NCBI GenBank assembly: GCA_002483085.1
Contig: DLHF01000087.1
Coordinates: forward strand, 17,058-81,057
Length of the DNA: 64,000 bases
Direction: 5' to 3'
From: Ignavibacteria bacterium UBA7675
GTDB taxonomy: Bacteria > Bacteroidota > Ignavibacteria > Kapaibacteriales > UB7675
In this document: one piece after another, positions 18,801 through 27,048 of the stretch
How positions within the stretch are numbered: the stretch's first letter is position 1
Layout: each line of letters begins with the position of its first letter
The notes under the pieces: model-generated
Told to the model about the DNA's origin: nothing
What the model saw: only the letters and a program-made list of their open reading frames with translations
The model's database searches: none
Translations under genes and position numbers: made by a program

Positions 18801-18918
18801 CAGTGGTTACTCTTGCCTGTTCTCCGACAGACCGGGTGGACACCAGCTCTTCGAGACTTTTCCAATATTTCCGTGGCCCTGTGTGCTGCGAGTTGTTTGT
18901 AGACATAAGTACATTCAA
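15811..18918 (-). CDS. actB: Alternative complex III subunit ActB (fused molybdopterin-like and four-cluster Fe-S protein)
   Basis: 1035 residues. A Tat-type signal SRRTFMG at 56-62 is followed by TSCRRP. The large central part is the molybdopterin-oxidoreductase-like domain, which in ACIII binds no molybdenum. The C-terminal third holds ferredoxin motifs: CTGCNACVIACQSE, CQHCENAPCENVCPV, CVGTRYCLNNCPYK, CTFCVQR and ACQQACPADAI, enough for the usual 3Fe-4S/4Fe-4S set. It takes electrons from quinol at ActC and gives them to ActA. A second ATG at codon 5 is an equally possible start. Confidence 0.95.
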   Translation of the reverse strand: MNVLMSTNNSQHTGPRKYWKSLEELVSTRSVGEQARVTTEFPEGYDLPPVENSGVSRRTFMGLLSASMAVAATSCRRPDHKFVPAVRGVEYQIPGLPSFYTTVFTHGNAATGLLVKAREGRPVKIEGNDLHPASMGSSSAFQQATLLSLYDPDRMKGARVSQGYSSIDNAVSFIAQALNEAQAEGKSTRILLDEHASPSLAALMQEIEAGLPSVQFVVLPAIAASNAAAANNATLGMNGEFVPDYSKADVIVSIDCDFLSPVAKHAEYNIGRFTQHRRPSLANPEMNKLIVAESTLSLTGSNADLRVRLTPDQYEGFLGALAQEVGAGVSARSAVSGEAAAQAKRVAADIKSGKQAVVVVGAHLPMAVHALAVAINQAIGAIGADKPLDPGHQLPFSGDNRAAVQALRNDLKSGAVGAVIFADTNPMYWGDNELKSLLQRVSRRFAISMYEDESASICSIYIPMAHYLETWGDAISFDGTLAIQQPLVAPLNESSVSLGEGFMRIAKAANSTMFANTESYLGYVQQQWGFTGEGYKAVVSSVAAPSDGDAAMMASSGSTTWEQVLRDGVLRKDRAVPVASFDSAGAGRIVGESPKIAAPGGNQVYCLITPSYAVYDGRLGNNGWLQELADPVTKVTWGNVAMMNAATAKQLDVEYGDMVKISTSHGSIIVPTWIQPGMANGVVATTAGYGRQKGGVVLEGVGSNAFALLGPGESLGYVVANIEKTGEHETLATTQNHHTLMGRNIVQETTLARLKGGSKELFARVNVPGKKEGETGNRFSPPENIMDEYVYKGHRWSMSIDLSSCTGCNACVIACQSENNIPVVGKQQVVNGREMQWLRIDRYFVGEGDLETLDDNVQVVFQPMLCQHCENAPCENVCPVAATTHSPEGLNEMTYNRCVGTRYCLNNCPYKVRRFNYLNWHKKDRTPIEFAFNPDVTVRMRGVIEKCTFCVQRINEAKYKAKDAGRSRVRDGEVVTACQQACPADAIVFGDVNDEKSRIHSASKNERGFLVLEEINTRPQITYQAKVRNDKSTNA

Positions 18919-18961
18919 ATGGGAAATTGGTATTCAGGTATCAAGAGTCAGATCCGACGGC

Positions 18962-19708
18962 TTAATAATGGCATGCGGAACAGTTCTCGGGGCCGAGCGA
19001 ATGTTTTCTCGGCACGGGAATTCCGGCCACCTGTTGCGGCATTTCCTTGGCAGGAAGCGCCACCGCTTCAATACCGTTTTCGTTCATTTTATTCCAGCGC
19101 CCGTCGCCGGGGTAGATAGATCCGTCTTCTGTTGTAAAGGCACCGCCTACACCATCTGTACCGGTAAAGATACCGGAGATTTCGCGGGCGGGAATAATAT
19201 TGGCTTCGGGATTGCGATGGCAATCTAAGCACCAGCCCATGTTCAAGGGCTTCATCTGCGTTACGACGCCCATTTCCTCAACCTTGCCGTGACAGGAAGC
19301 ACAATCAATCTCAGCGCGAATATGGCGGCTGTGATCAAAGTGCACATAATCGGGCACTTTGTGGATACGGCGCCACTGAATGGGCGTTCCGGTTTCCCAG
19401 CTACTGCGCACTAATTCAAGATTAGGGCTTTCGTTTTTCACAACACTGTGGCAGTTCATACAGGTACTGGTAGGAGGCACTGGGGAGTGAGCGGAAACCT
19501 CAACACCGGTATGGCAGTACTGGCAGCTAATTTCTAAGTCGCCAGCGTGCAGCTTGTGCGAAAATGGCACCGGCTGTGTGGGGCGATACCCCACATCTGT
19601 CACCCTGTTGTGAAATCCAAAATAGCCGCTCAGAAACGTCGCACCAACCAGTATCAACCCCGTCAGTATGGTTATCTTGATTCGCCTGTCAACGTTCTTA
19701 GTAAACAT
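18962..19708 (-). CDS. actA: Alternative complex III subunit ActA (pentahaem cytochrome c)
   Basis: 248 residues. An N-terminal signal-anchor (about 10-30) precedes five CxxCH haem sites: CQYCH (62), CMNCH (83), CASCH (136), CLDCH (160) and CSACH (243). This count and spacing is that of ActA. It is the first act gene, 57 bases after the small CPNC protein gene. ActA carries electrons from the ActB iron-sulphur clusters to ActE or to a cytochrome c. Confidence 0.95.
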   Translation of the reverse strand: MFTKNVDRRIKITILTGLILVGATFLSGYFGFHNRVTDVGYRPTQPVPFSHKLHAGDLEISCQYCHTGVEVSAHSPVPPTSTCMNCHSVVKNESPNLELVRSSWETGTPIQWRRIHKVPDYVHFDHSRHIRAEIDCASCHGKVEEMGVVTQMKPLNMGWCLDCHRNPEANIIPAREISGIFTGTDGVGGAFTTEDGSIYPGDGRWNKMNENGIEAVALPAKEMPQQVAGIPVPRKHSLGPENCSACHY

Positions 19709-19765
19709 AAAGATCGAAGGATGGGAATGAGAAGTCGAAATGAATTGTTACAATGAAGCCGTCTG

Positions 19766-20020
19766 TTATCCTTGCTGTCCCATGCTGCGCTCGTGTTCGC
19801 GGACCCGTCGAACTATTTTTGTTGTCACCACCGCTATCAGAATGGTCGGCAGAGCAATCAGCATGTAAATCGTAAGAGAGTAGGCTTCTCCAATGCTCGC
19901 CTGCTGAGTTGTTCCAGCAAATCCGTCCTTACAGTTAGGACAAGCCACGAGCGTTCTGGTAAAGCACACAAAAATAGCTATTAGAATCGGGATAACATAG
20001 AATTTTATCTTGCTGCGCAT
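19766..20020 (-). CDS. Small membrane protein with a CPNC motif between sco and actA
   Basis: 84 residues from the ATG at 20020, chosen for the strong GGAGGA seven bases upstream; a longer frame to 20065 would overlap sco. It has a signal peptide or first span (about 5-25), then ACPNCKDGFAG with Cys27 and Cys30 just outside the membrane, then a second span (about 50-70) and a basic/acidic tail. I do not recognise a named family. Similar small CPNC proteins are found next to ACIII and haem-copper oxidase genes. Its CxxC beside a SCO chaperone suggests a thiol or copper-related assembly role; this is inference. Confidence 0.75.
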   Translation of the reverse strand: MRSKIKFYVIPILIAIFVCFTRTLVACPNCKDGFAGTTQQASIGEAYSLTIYMLIALPTILIAVVTTKIVRRVREHERSMGQQG

Positions 20021-20054
20021 TTTTTCCTCCGTAAAAATATAATGGGAAATCGTC

Positions 20055-20651
20055 TCATTCGTCATTGGCGCGCAACAATGTATTTATTGCCACCCTCAGT
20101 TTGTCGATTTCAGCCTCGTCTTGACCAAAGAACCCGCGTATCTGCCCCTTTCTATCCACAAGCATAAATTTCGTGCCGTGAAGCGAAGGATCGTCGGGAC
20201 TAGCCGCCTGCATAAATCCCCTTGTTGCTACATTAGCCACAGAATCCGCCGACATGCGAAGGAAATGCCATTTCTCCGGCTTCGCTCCGTAGCGCACCCC
20301 GTATTTTGCCAGTACTTCGGGCGTGTCGTTGCGGGGATCTACTGTAAAAGATACTATGCGGAAGTCGGGTTCACCTGCAAACTGGGTATTCAGCACCGAT
20401 GCGATTGAGCTCATTTTTGGGCATGGCCCCCCACACGAAGAAAAAAAGAAATAAGCAAACCACACTTTGCCGCGCAAGTTGTTGTTCGTTATAGTTCGGC
20501 CATCAAAGTTTATCCCGCTAAAGTCCGGCACATCTTTGATTACCCTCAGTTCTGAACCGGGAAGCATTGCTTCTTTAGCTTCGTTGCCGCCACATGCCGA
20601 CAGCAAAAAGGCAGCTATTACGAAAAAAGTAGCGGCTTTGCGCGTTATCAT
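20055..20651 (-). CDS. SCO1/SenC-family copper chaperone lipoprotein
   Basis: 198 residues. The lipoprotein signal FLLSAC has lipidated Cys20. The thioredoxin-like domain carries the SCO copper site SSCGGPCPKM (Cys73, Cys77) with the conserved later histidine in SLHGTKFML (His158) and the TVDPRNDTP loop. SCO proteins deliver copper to, or reduce the thiols of, the CuA site in oxidase subunit II, here encoded 5 kb upstream in the same cluster. The 3' end lies just before the small CPNC gene, and oxidase subunit IV is 4 bases upstream. Confidence 0.94.
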   Translation of the reverse strand: MITRKAATFFVIAAFLLSACGGNEAKEAMLPGSELRVIKDVPDFSGINFDGRTITNNNLRGKVWFAYFFFSSCGGPCPKMSSIASVLNTQFAGEPDFRIVSFTVDPRNDTPEVLAKYGVRYGAKPEKWHFLRMSADSVANVATRGFMQAASPDDPSLHGTKFMLVDRKGQIRGFFGQDEAEIDKLRVAINTLLRANDE

Positions 20652-20655
20652 CCGC

Positions 20656-20958
20656 TTATAATCCCAGAGTAGTCAAAGCAAAAAAAAGCACTGCAAAGAG
20701 AAACAGCGGGATAAAAATCATTGCTCGCAGATATGGGTTGTCGAACTTGATGTGCATGAATATCCACACCACCATCGCCGCTTTTGCAAAAGCGATCAGC
20801 AGACCTACACCAACGTGTAGATAGTGCCCTGTATGCCCCCAACTCTCCGGAAAGTGTATAATAGCGGCAATCACAGTCAGAATCGTAAAGCCAACCAGCA
20901 TGGCAAATATCTTCAGGTATTCGCGTTTGGTCTGTTCAAAGGTTAATCCTTCAGCCAT
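20656..20958 (-). CDS. Cytochrome c oxidase subunit IV
   Basis: 100 residues with three membrane spans. The stretch HYLHVGVGLLIAFAKAAMVVWIFMHI (split as HVGVGLLIAFAKAAMVVWIF and FMHI) is the signature of prokaryotic subunit IV of caa3-type oxidases. It is a small accessory subunit with no cofactor. Located 29 bases after subunit III and 4 bases before sco. Confidence 0.93.
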   Translation of the reverse strand: MAEGLTFEQTKREYLKIFAMLVGFTILTVIAAIIHFPESWGHTGHYLHVGVGLLIAFAKAAMVVWIFMHIKFDNPYLRAMIFIPLFLFAVLFFALTTLGL

Positions 20959-20987
20959 GAGTCATTCCTTGTTTATAGGAGATCAAA

Positions 20988-21584
20988 TTATCTGAACACA
21001 AGATAGAGAATGGGGAACAGGAATATCCACACAAGGTCCACAAAGTGCCAGTACAGACCGAGTGTTTCCACGCGGTCGGCACGGTAATAGCCTTCTTTTG
21101 TAAACGAGCGACCGAGCATCCAGATCATGGGAATCATACCGCCAATCACGTGAATAGCGTGGAAGCCAGTCATAAGGAAGTACAACCCGTAGAACACATT
21201 AAAATGCTCGCCAAACGGAGCTGTACCGTGATGGATTTTAGCGCTGTACTCAATTGTTTTTACGATCAAGAAGCCAAAGCCACCGAGAATAGTAAGCCCG
21301 AGGAATGTACGGAACTTTGCCACATTGCGCTTCTCAAGAAAGAGAATTGCAAGAGCCATTGTAAGGCTGCTTCCAATCAGGATCATTGTGTTGGTAAATG
21401 CCAGCGGTACGCTCAGCTCTCGTGCGCCTTCGGAAAACAGCTCGGGATTGGCGTTGTGAATCACAGCAAAAGCGGTAAAAAACCCGGCGAAGAACATGAT
21501 CTCCGACGCGAGAAAAAGCCACATACCAAGCTTGCCGTGTTTTATCCCGGTCACCGGCTCATGGGCAAGGGAAAGTCCACTCAT
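20988..21584 (-). CDS. ctaE: Cytochrome c oxidase subunit III
   Basis: 198 residues with five membrane spans, starting with KLGMWLFLASEIMFFAGFF, the conserved first helix with its Glu. HVIGGMIPMIW and VETLGLYWHFVDLVWIFLFP follow; the last is the typical end of short bacterial subunit III. The subunit stabilises subunit I and the proton path. It is 40 bases downstream of ctaB. Confidence 0.96.
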   Translation of the reverse strand: MSGLSLAHEPVTGIKHGKLGMWLFLASEIMFFAGFFTAFAVIHNANPELFSEGARELSVPLAFTNTMILIGSSLTMALAILFLEKRNVAKFRTFLGLTILGGFGFLIVKTIEYSAKIHHGTAPFGEHFNVFYGLYFLMTGFHAIHVIGGMIPMIWMLGRSFTKEGYYRADRVETLGLYWHFVDLVWIFLFPILYLVFR

Positions 21585-21624
21585 AGATCACATCAATTGT
21601 GTTATGGATAAAGAATTCGTATCT

Positions 21625-22575
21625 CTATAATTTGTCGGCAAAGACTAATACAATCACACCCAGCAAAAAAGCATACGACGAGAGAAGCACTTTGCGCGCA
21701 TGCAGCTTGGAGGCCGACTTCAGAAATCTAATGCCGTGATACAGGAAAATTCCACTCACGACAAGTACACCAGCAAAATAGATAAGTCCGGTTTCCTGCA
21801 AGGCAGTTAGCATCAGGCTAATAGGCACTAATGCAGCAATATAAATCAGCGTCTGGCGCGCTACAAGCACACCTGTCGGGTCAGTCACCGACAGCATAGG
21901 AAAGCCGCCTTCGGCGTAGTCTTCGCGATACATCCACGAAAGCGCCAAGAAATGCGGAATCTGCCAGAAGAATAAGACAAGGAATAGGACAAGACCTGGA
22001 GCATCTGCCGTTCCCCGCACCGCCACCCAGCCGCCAAGCGCCGGAAGTGCGCCGGGAATGGCTCCTACAAGCGTCGACAAGGAGGTAACGCGCTTCATCG
22101 GTGTATAGACAGCAATGTAGCTTACAAGCGTTGCAACAGCCAAAAGCAGCGTGGGAATATTGACAAAGGCGAGCATGAGCAGGCCAATCACCGAAAGGAA
22201 TGTGCCGAAAATGAGTGCCTCGGCAGGTACGAGCTTGCCAGAAGGCAGCGGACGCCGCTTTGTGCGATTCATATCAGCATCGTACTCCCGCTCCATGAAA
22301 TGGTTAAGGGCACAGCTTCCGCCAGAAACAAGTGTTGTCCCGATAACAGCAAGCACTGCATGAAAGATGTTCTGCGGGCTGGAAAAGTACTCTGCTGCAC
22401 CCATAGGCACGGCAAGATAATACCCCGCCGAAGCACTAAGCACTACCATCTTGGTAATACCCGGCTTTGTAAGCTCGTAGAACGCACGCCAGCGCTCTGT
22501 GCGGGAAACCGAAGTTTCAGGCACGAGAGCAGGGGACTGCATTGTCTGAAAATGCTCTGTCTGTACTGTTTGCAT
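21625..22575 (-). CDS. ctaB: Protoheme IX farnesyltransferase (haem O synthase)
   Basis: 316 residues with about nine spans of the UbiA prenyltransferase fold. The prenyl-diphosphate/Mg site is NHFMEREYDADMNRTKRRP (Asp-rich motif NxxxDxxxD form), and the second region YREDYAEGGFPML is also in place. It converts haem B to haem O, which CtaA then oxidises to haem A for the oxidase encoded here. It starts 4 bases after ctaA. Confidence 0.95.
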   Translation of the reverse strand: MQTVQTEHFQTMQSPALVPETSVSRTERWRAFYELTKPGITKMVVLSASAGYYLAVPMGAAEYFSSPQNIFHAVLAVIGTTLVSGGSCALNHFMEREYDADMNRTKRRPLPSGKLVPAEALIFGTFLSVIGLLMLAFVNIPTLLLAVATLVSYIAVYTPMKRVTSLSTLVGAIPGALPALGGWVAVRGTADAPGLVLFLVLFFWQIPHFLALSWMYREDYAEGGFPMLSVTDPTGVLVARQTLIYIAALVPISLMLTALQETGLIYFAGVLVVSGIFLYHGIRFLKSASKLHARKVLLSSYAFLLGVIVLVFADKL

Positions 22576-22579
22576 ACTG

Positions 22580-23572
22580 TCACCTCCGCAGTTGTCCGGC
22601 CTCTGGCATCGCTGTCACCGAACCTTGCTGCGAAGCAAATGAGTAAAAACGGGTAGAGAGAAAGTACGTTGCAAATGCCGTTGCCAGCACTGCTGTACCG
22701 CCGCCAACATGCAGTGTATTAATCACCACATGCTCCTGCGTCCAGATCACGAAAGCTCCCAGAGTAATTTGCACAAGCACCAGCAGCATCAAAAGAATAG
22801 CTGGCAGACGCAACATGGAAAGCTCATTGCTATGCCGAAGAATACGAACACCCTGTACAAAAATCAGGATCGACACAATAAGCGCACCAACGCGATGGAA
22901 ATAATGAATAGCTATGCCGAATGTTGGAAGCGGAGGAAATACTTGGCCGAATGCCAGCGGAAAATCCTGAATAGCCATTCCGCTGTATGTATGGCGTACA
23001 AGCGCCCCCATCAGTACCTGTAAAAAGGCCGCTATCACGGTTATCAACATCGTCTTTTGCAGATTCTTCGGCACCTGCACGCTCTGCTTGCGAAGTGTTA
23101 TCCAGCTCCGCGACGTTGCAAGAGCCATTGCTACAGCCGAAGCCATGAGCGAGTGCGCCAGAAGTGCATGAAGCGACGAAACAATTGTAGACAATCCCAA
23201 GAGAACAGTAATGCCGCCCAGTATTCCCTGCAAGCACACCGCTACAAAGGCGATGATGGAAAAATTCTTTAGCCACTTGCGACCGCTGTTTTTTTCCACG
23301 TGGAGTATCCAGATCATTTCGCCGAGGATCAGCAGCCCTTCAAACATAGCGAGCAAGCGATGTCCGTGCTCCCACAAAATACCACCCTGCCACTTGTGCA
23401 AAGGATAGGTAATCGGGTTCTGATTGTAGGTAAGCGGCCAGTCGGGAACAGCAAGGCCTGAGCTCGTACTGTTCACATGCCCGCCCACCATAATCAATAG
23501 AGCTGTAACAGCGACAACAAAAATGCTGTAGCGATGAAGGGCTTTGTATTGACCGGGATAACTATCCGTCAT
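22580..23572 (-). CDS. ctaA: Haem A synthase (COX15/CtaA family)
   Basis: 330 residues with eight membrane spans in two four-helix halves. Conserved haem-ligand histidines appear in GILWEHGHRLLAMFEG, LHALLAHSLMAS, AIHYFHRVGALIVS and VINTLHVGGGTAVL. The duplicated fold and the VGGHVNSTSSGLAVPDWP start are typical of COX15-type synthases. It oxidises haem O to haem A. Lies between subunit I (6 bases upstream) and ctaB (4 bases downstream). Confidence 0.95.
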   Translation of the reverse strand: MTDSYPGQYKALHRYSIFVVAVTALLIMVGGHVNSTSSGLAVPDWPLTYNQNPITYPLHKWQGGILWEHGHRLLAMFEGLLILGEMIWILHVEKNSGRKWLKNFSIIAFVAVCLQGILGGITVLLGLSTIVSSLHALLAHSLMASAVAMALATSRSWITLRKQSVQVPKNLQKTMLITVIAAFLQVLMGALVRHTYSGMAIQDFPLAFGQVFPPLPTFGIAIHYFHRVGALIVSILIFVQGVRILRHSNELSMLRLPAILLMLLVLVQITLGAFVIWTQEHVVINTLHVGGGTAVLATAFATYFLSTRFYSFASQQGSVTAMPEAGQLRR

Positions 23573-23578
23573 GACTGT

Positions 23579-25459
23579 TTACGCGTTATGAGGAAGTGGT
23601 TCACCATCGGAATAGTCCGACGCCAGTTCCGAATGCTGTGCATGCTCTTCTGCACTACGCACTGAGTCCGTGCGCTCTATCCACTGCGGCAGATAGTCTT
23701 CTTCCATTTCGGGAAGCGAATATTCATACGGGCCGCGGTACACATGCAATTGCATGTCGAAGTTGCCGTGCGGAGGAGGCGAAGGAGCAGCCCATTCGAG
23801 CGAGTTCGCGTGCCACGGATTGCGCGGCGCTTTCTTGCCGAATTTCCAGCTCCAGAGAATATTGACAAGGAGCAGCAACTGCGAGAAACCGAGCAGAATA
23901 GCAAACACTGTGATAAATCGGTTCATCATCAGGAAGTGCTTCAGGAAGTCGTAAATATACGGATCGTAGGTACGGCGCAAGTGACCGCCAATGCCCAAAA
24001 GGTGCATCGGGAAGAAGGTAAGGTTGTACGTAACAAACGTCCACCAGAAGTGCTTCCGGCCTAATGCTTCGTTGTACATGCGGCCTGTCATTTTCGGATA
24101 CCAGTAGTAGATACCGGCAAAGATACCGAACAAGCTACCGCCGAACAGTACGTAATGAATGTGCGCTACGATAAAATATGTATCGTGGATATACACGTCG
24201 ATGGGAGCCACCGCCATGAAAATGCCGCTCAGACCACCTACTACAAAGGTAGCGACAAAAGCCAGAGCGTTGAGCATGGGTGTTGTAAAGTGAATGCTGC
24301 CTTTCCACAGAATACCAAGCCAGTTAAAAGTCTTGATAGCCGAGGGAACAGCAATAACAATCGTCGACAGCATAAAGGTTGTGCCGAGAACCGGGCTCAT
24401 ACCCGACTGGAACATATGGTGTCCCCATACGACAAAGCCGAGGAAGGCAATTGCCATAATAGCGAAAATCATCGCTTTATAGCCGTACACAGGCTTGCGC
24501 GAGAAGGTAGCCATCACATCCGACACCACGCCCATCGAGGGCAGAATCATAATATATACCGCCGGGTGCGAGTAGAACCAGAACAAGTGCTGGAACAGAA
24601 TCGGCTGGCCGCCACCTGTGAACGGATTATTGCTGATAATCAAATTTTGCGGAATGAAGATACTGGCGTGGAATACTTGGTCCATAAACACAAGTGCAAG
24701 AGCTGAAGCCAGCACCGGTGTACCAAGCGTAATCAGAACTGCGGTAATAAACAACGCCCATACGGTAAGCGGCATCTGGAACAACCTCATGCCGGGAGCG
24801 CGCTTGTTCAGCACAGTGGTAATATAATTGATAGCACCCAGAATCGAGGAAAAACCTATCATAAAGATACTGACCACCCAGAACGTCTGCCCCATTCCAG
24901 CGACAACACTAAGCGGTGGATAACTTGTCCACCCTGCAACCGATGCGCCAGACTCTAGCCAAAAGCTCGACATCAGCAGCACGCCCGCAGGTGGTACCAT
25001 CCAGAAGGAAATCATATTGAGCTTTGGAAACGCCATGTCGTCGGTGCCTATCATCAACGGTATACAGAAGTTACCGAAGAAACCGACAGCCAAAGGAATG
25101 ATCACGTAAAAAATCATGATCGTTCCGTGCATCGAGATAAACTGAGCAAACAGACTGGGCTGAATAGCACCATCGGCAATCCAGCCGCGATCCACCCACG
25201 ACTGGGGGAGCAAATCGCTGATAAAAGGAATGGCCTGACCGGGGAAGCCAAGCTGCCAGCGCAGGAACAGCGCAAAAGCGCCGCCTATCAGCAGGAAGAA
25301 CAGGGCAGTAAACAGAAACTGCCGGGCGATCATCTTGTGATCGGTAGAAAAAATGTACTTCGTAATAAACGACTGTTTATGATGCCCATGATCGTGATCG
25401 TGCGCCGCGCCGTGCGCATGATCATGGTCATGAGCCGATTTTACCGCAACTGTGTCCAT
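23579..25459 (-). CDS. ctaD: Cytochrome c oxidase subunit I (haem-copper oxidase)
   Basis: 626 residues. A His-rich N-terminus (HDHDHAHGAAHDHDHGHH, residues 10-27) precedes twelve core spans. Low-spin haem and CuB ligands are visible in FISMHGTIMIFYV, WFYSHPAVYIMILP (His-Tyr cross-link pair), VWGHHMFQSGM and YFIVAHIHYVLFGG. The pattern with YSHPAVY resembles the A-type oxidases. The terminal 100 residues form an extra span and a soluble tail. The N-terminal histidine run is unusual and could bind copper or another metal. Confidence 0.97.
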   Translation of the reverse strand: MDTVAVKSAHDHDHAHGAAHDHDHGHHKQSFITKYIFSTDHKMIARQFLFTALFFLLIGGAFALFLRWQLGFPGQAIPFISDLLPQSWVDRGWIADGAIQPSLFAQFISMHGTIMIFYVIIPLAVGFFGNFCIPLMIGTDDMAFPKLNMISFWMVPPAGVLLMSSFWLESGASVAGWTSYPPLSVVAGMGQTFWVVSIFMIGFSSILGAINYITTVLNKRAPGMRLFQMPLTVWALFITAVLITLGTPVLASALALVFMDQVFHASIFIPQNLIISNNPFTGGGQPILFQHLFWFYSHPAVYIMILPSMGVVSDVMATFSRKPVYGYKAMIFAIMAIAFLGFVVWGHHMFQSGMSPVLGTTFMLSTIVIAVPSAIKTFNWLGILWKGSIHFTTPMLNALAFVATFVVGGLSGIFMAVAPIDVYIHDTYFIVAHIHYVLFGGSLFGIFAGIYYWYPKMTGRMYNEALGRKHFWWTFVTYNLTFFPMHLLGIGGHLRRTYDPYIYDFLKHFLMMNRFITVFAILLGFSQLLLLVNILWSWKFGKKAPRNPWHANSLEWAAPSPPPHGNFDMQLHVYRGPYEYSLPEMEEDYLPQWIERTDSVRSAEEHAQHSELASDYSDGEPLPHNA

Positions 25460-25511
25460 AGCATTCGGGAAGTATATGAGTAAAATATTTCTATCGTTGT
25501 AAGACCGGAGC

Positions 25512-26354
25512 TTATTGAGCTACCGAAGTATCGCTATTAGCTGTCCCTGCGCCCATAGTCGCAGCAGGATCGCCTGTACCGCTCTCGGTAGAAGCAGCCG
25601 CACCTTCAGCTACTGGCGGGGCGGGCGTTTTGCTCTTGGTCTGTTCGTTCATCCACTTGTCAAAGTCAGTCTGCGACTGCATATGGAGCACGCCGCGCAT
25701 ACTGTAGTGGCCACTGCCACATAATTCAGCGCAGACCAGCTCATACACACCGGTTTTAAGTCCGTCGAACGGCACGTTGATCCACATACCGGGAACAGCA
25801 TCCTGCTTTACACGGAAATGAGGGAGGAAGAAGCTGTGGAGAACATCGACTGAAGAAAGATGCACTACAACGGTCTTATTCACCGGGAGGTTGAAGTGAG
25901 TCGTTGTAATAAAGTCATCCTTGCCATACGGATCGGAAGGATCCATACCGAACAGGTTGGTAGCAGTGCGGAATTTAAAATCTTTTTTACCCAACACACC
26001 ATCAGCACCGGGATAGCGGAAGTGCCACAGGAATGTCTGGCCGAGTACATCAATCTCTATATCGGGTTTGGGAACGCGATTTTGGTATTTCATATCTGCC
26101 CATAGATCATCGCTGTAAAAGCCAAGGCCGGCAAACAGAAGTGTGGGAAGCAGAGTCCAGGTAAACTCCACTGGCATACTGCCGTGGAAGTGATAAGCTT
26201 TGCGGCCCTCGCGGCGACGGTACTTTATAAGAAAGTACACCATCAGAACATTAACGAGGACAAAAATGATCGCCGTTATGTAGTACACGAGCACAAATAG
26301 GTGATCATGTGCAATCCCGACTGTGCTAACTACCTCCGGTAAGTAATCGAGCAT
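25512..26354 (-). CDS. ctaC: Cytochrome c oxidase subunit II
   Basis: 280 residues. Two N-terminal spans (about 20-43 and 62-80) are followed by a periplasmic cupredoxin domain with a complete CuA site: His173 in VLHSFF, then CAELCGSGHYSM with Cys208, Cys212, His216 and Met219. No cytochrome c domain is fused at the C-terminus, which is instead a low-complexity Ala/Pro/Thr tail after about 235; a separate cytochrome c gene sits 90 bases upstream. It receives electrons from cytochrome c and passes them to subunit I. Confidence 0.96.
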   Translation of the reverse strand: MLDYLPEVVSTVGIAHDHLFVLVYYITAIIFVLVNVLMVYFLIKYRRREGRKAYHFHGSMPVEFTWTLLPTLLFAGLGFYSDDLWADMKYQNRVPKPDIEIDVLGQTFLWHFRYPGADGVLGKKDFKFRTATNLFGMDPSDPYGKDDFITTTHFNLPVNKTVVVHLSSVDVLHSFFLPHFRVKQDAVPGMWINVPFDGLKTGVYELVCAELCGSGHYSMRGVLHMQSQTDFDKWMNEQTKSKTPAPPVAEGAAASTESGTGDPAATMGAGTANSDTSVAQ

Positions 26355-26444
26355 ACTGCATCCAGAAGAAAAAATGAAGAATAGTTGTGTTCTTTTCGTT
26401 TTCGGAACAATCGACCGACTCTATAGATATTTAGCTGGCCCCTG

Positions 26445-26975
26445 TTAGAGCGCTTGCTGAAGCTCAGCTTCTGTATTCGGGCCATGTCCTTCCGTTTTAG
26501 CACGGACATCAGCCACTGTTGCGGCATCAACTGCATCCGCAGTATTTCCCCAGCTCGAGCGCACATAGGTCAGGATATTTGCAATATCGTCGTCGGAAAG
26601 CACACCGGCCAGCGGAGGCATCACACCATTGATAGTTTTTCCAGCGCGTTCGATCTTGCCTTGGAATCCACGTAGTACAATGCGGGCGGGGACTGTCGGG
26701 TCGCCCTGGGCAAACGCGGAGCCTGCCAGCGGGGGATACGTGCCCGGTATACCCTTGCCCGAAGGCTGGTGGCAAGAAGCACAATTTGCCTTAAACAAAT
26801 CGGCGCCCGGCCCACCGGCTGCTGCACCACCTCCAGCAGCTCCACCATCGGCAACTGCCGTCTTTAAATCCGGTCCGTCCTGAGGCGATACCCAGAAACC
26901 GCTGAGGTTCTGCACCAAAATTACTGCGATACAGGTAACGACAACACCAATGGTAACACGCATGAAAGGATACAT
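26445..26975 (-). CDS. Membrane-anchored monohaem cytochrome c
   Basis: 176 residues from the ATG at 26975 (MYPFMRVTIG); a further ATG at 26963 is possible, and the open frame runs upstream without homology. A single N-terminal anchor (about 7-27) is joined by a flexible Gly/Ala linker (44-58) to a class I cytochrome c domain with CASCH (Cys65, Cys68, His69) and a distal NGVMPPLAG methionine. Placed directly before subunit II, it is the likely electron carrier between ACIII and the oxidase. Confidence 0.92.
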   Translation of the reverse strand: MYPFMRVTIGVVVTCIAVILVQNLSGFWVSPQDGPDLKTAVADGGAAGGGAAAGGPGADLFKANCASCHQPSGKGIPGTYPPLAGSAFAQGDPTVPARIVLRGFQGKIERAGKTINGVMPPLAGVLSDDDIANILTYVRSSWGNTADAVDAATVADVRAKTEGHGPNTEAELQQAL

Positions 26976-27048
26976 AGGGCACTGATAGTCGAGGAGTTGA
27001 GAAATCGTATAAAGATACAAATCTATACAAAAAAGCGCAATTTATTGC

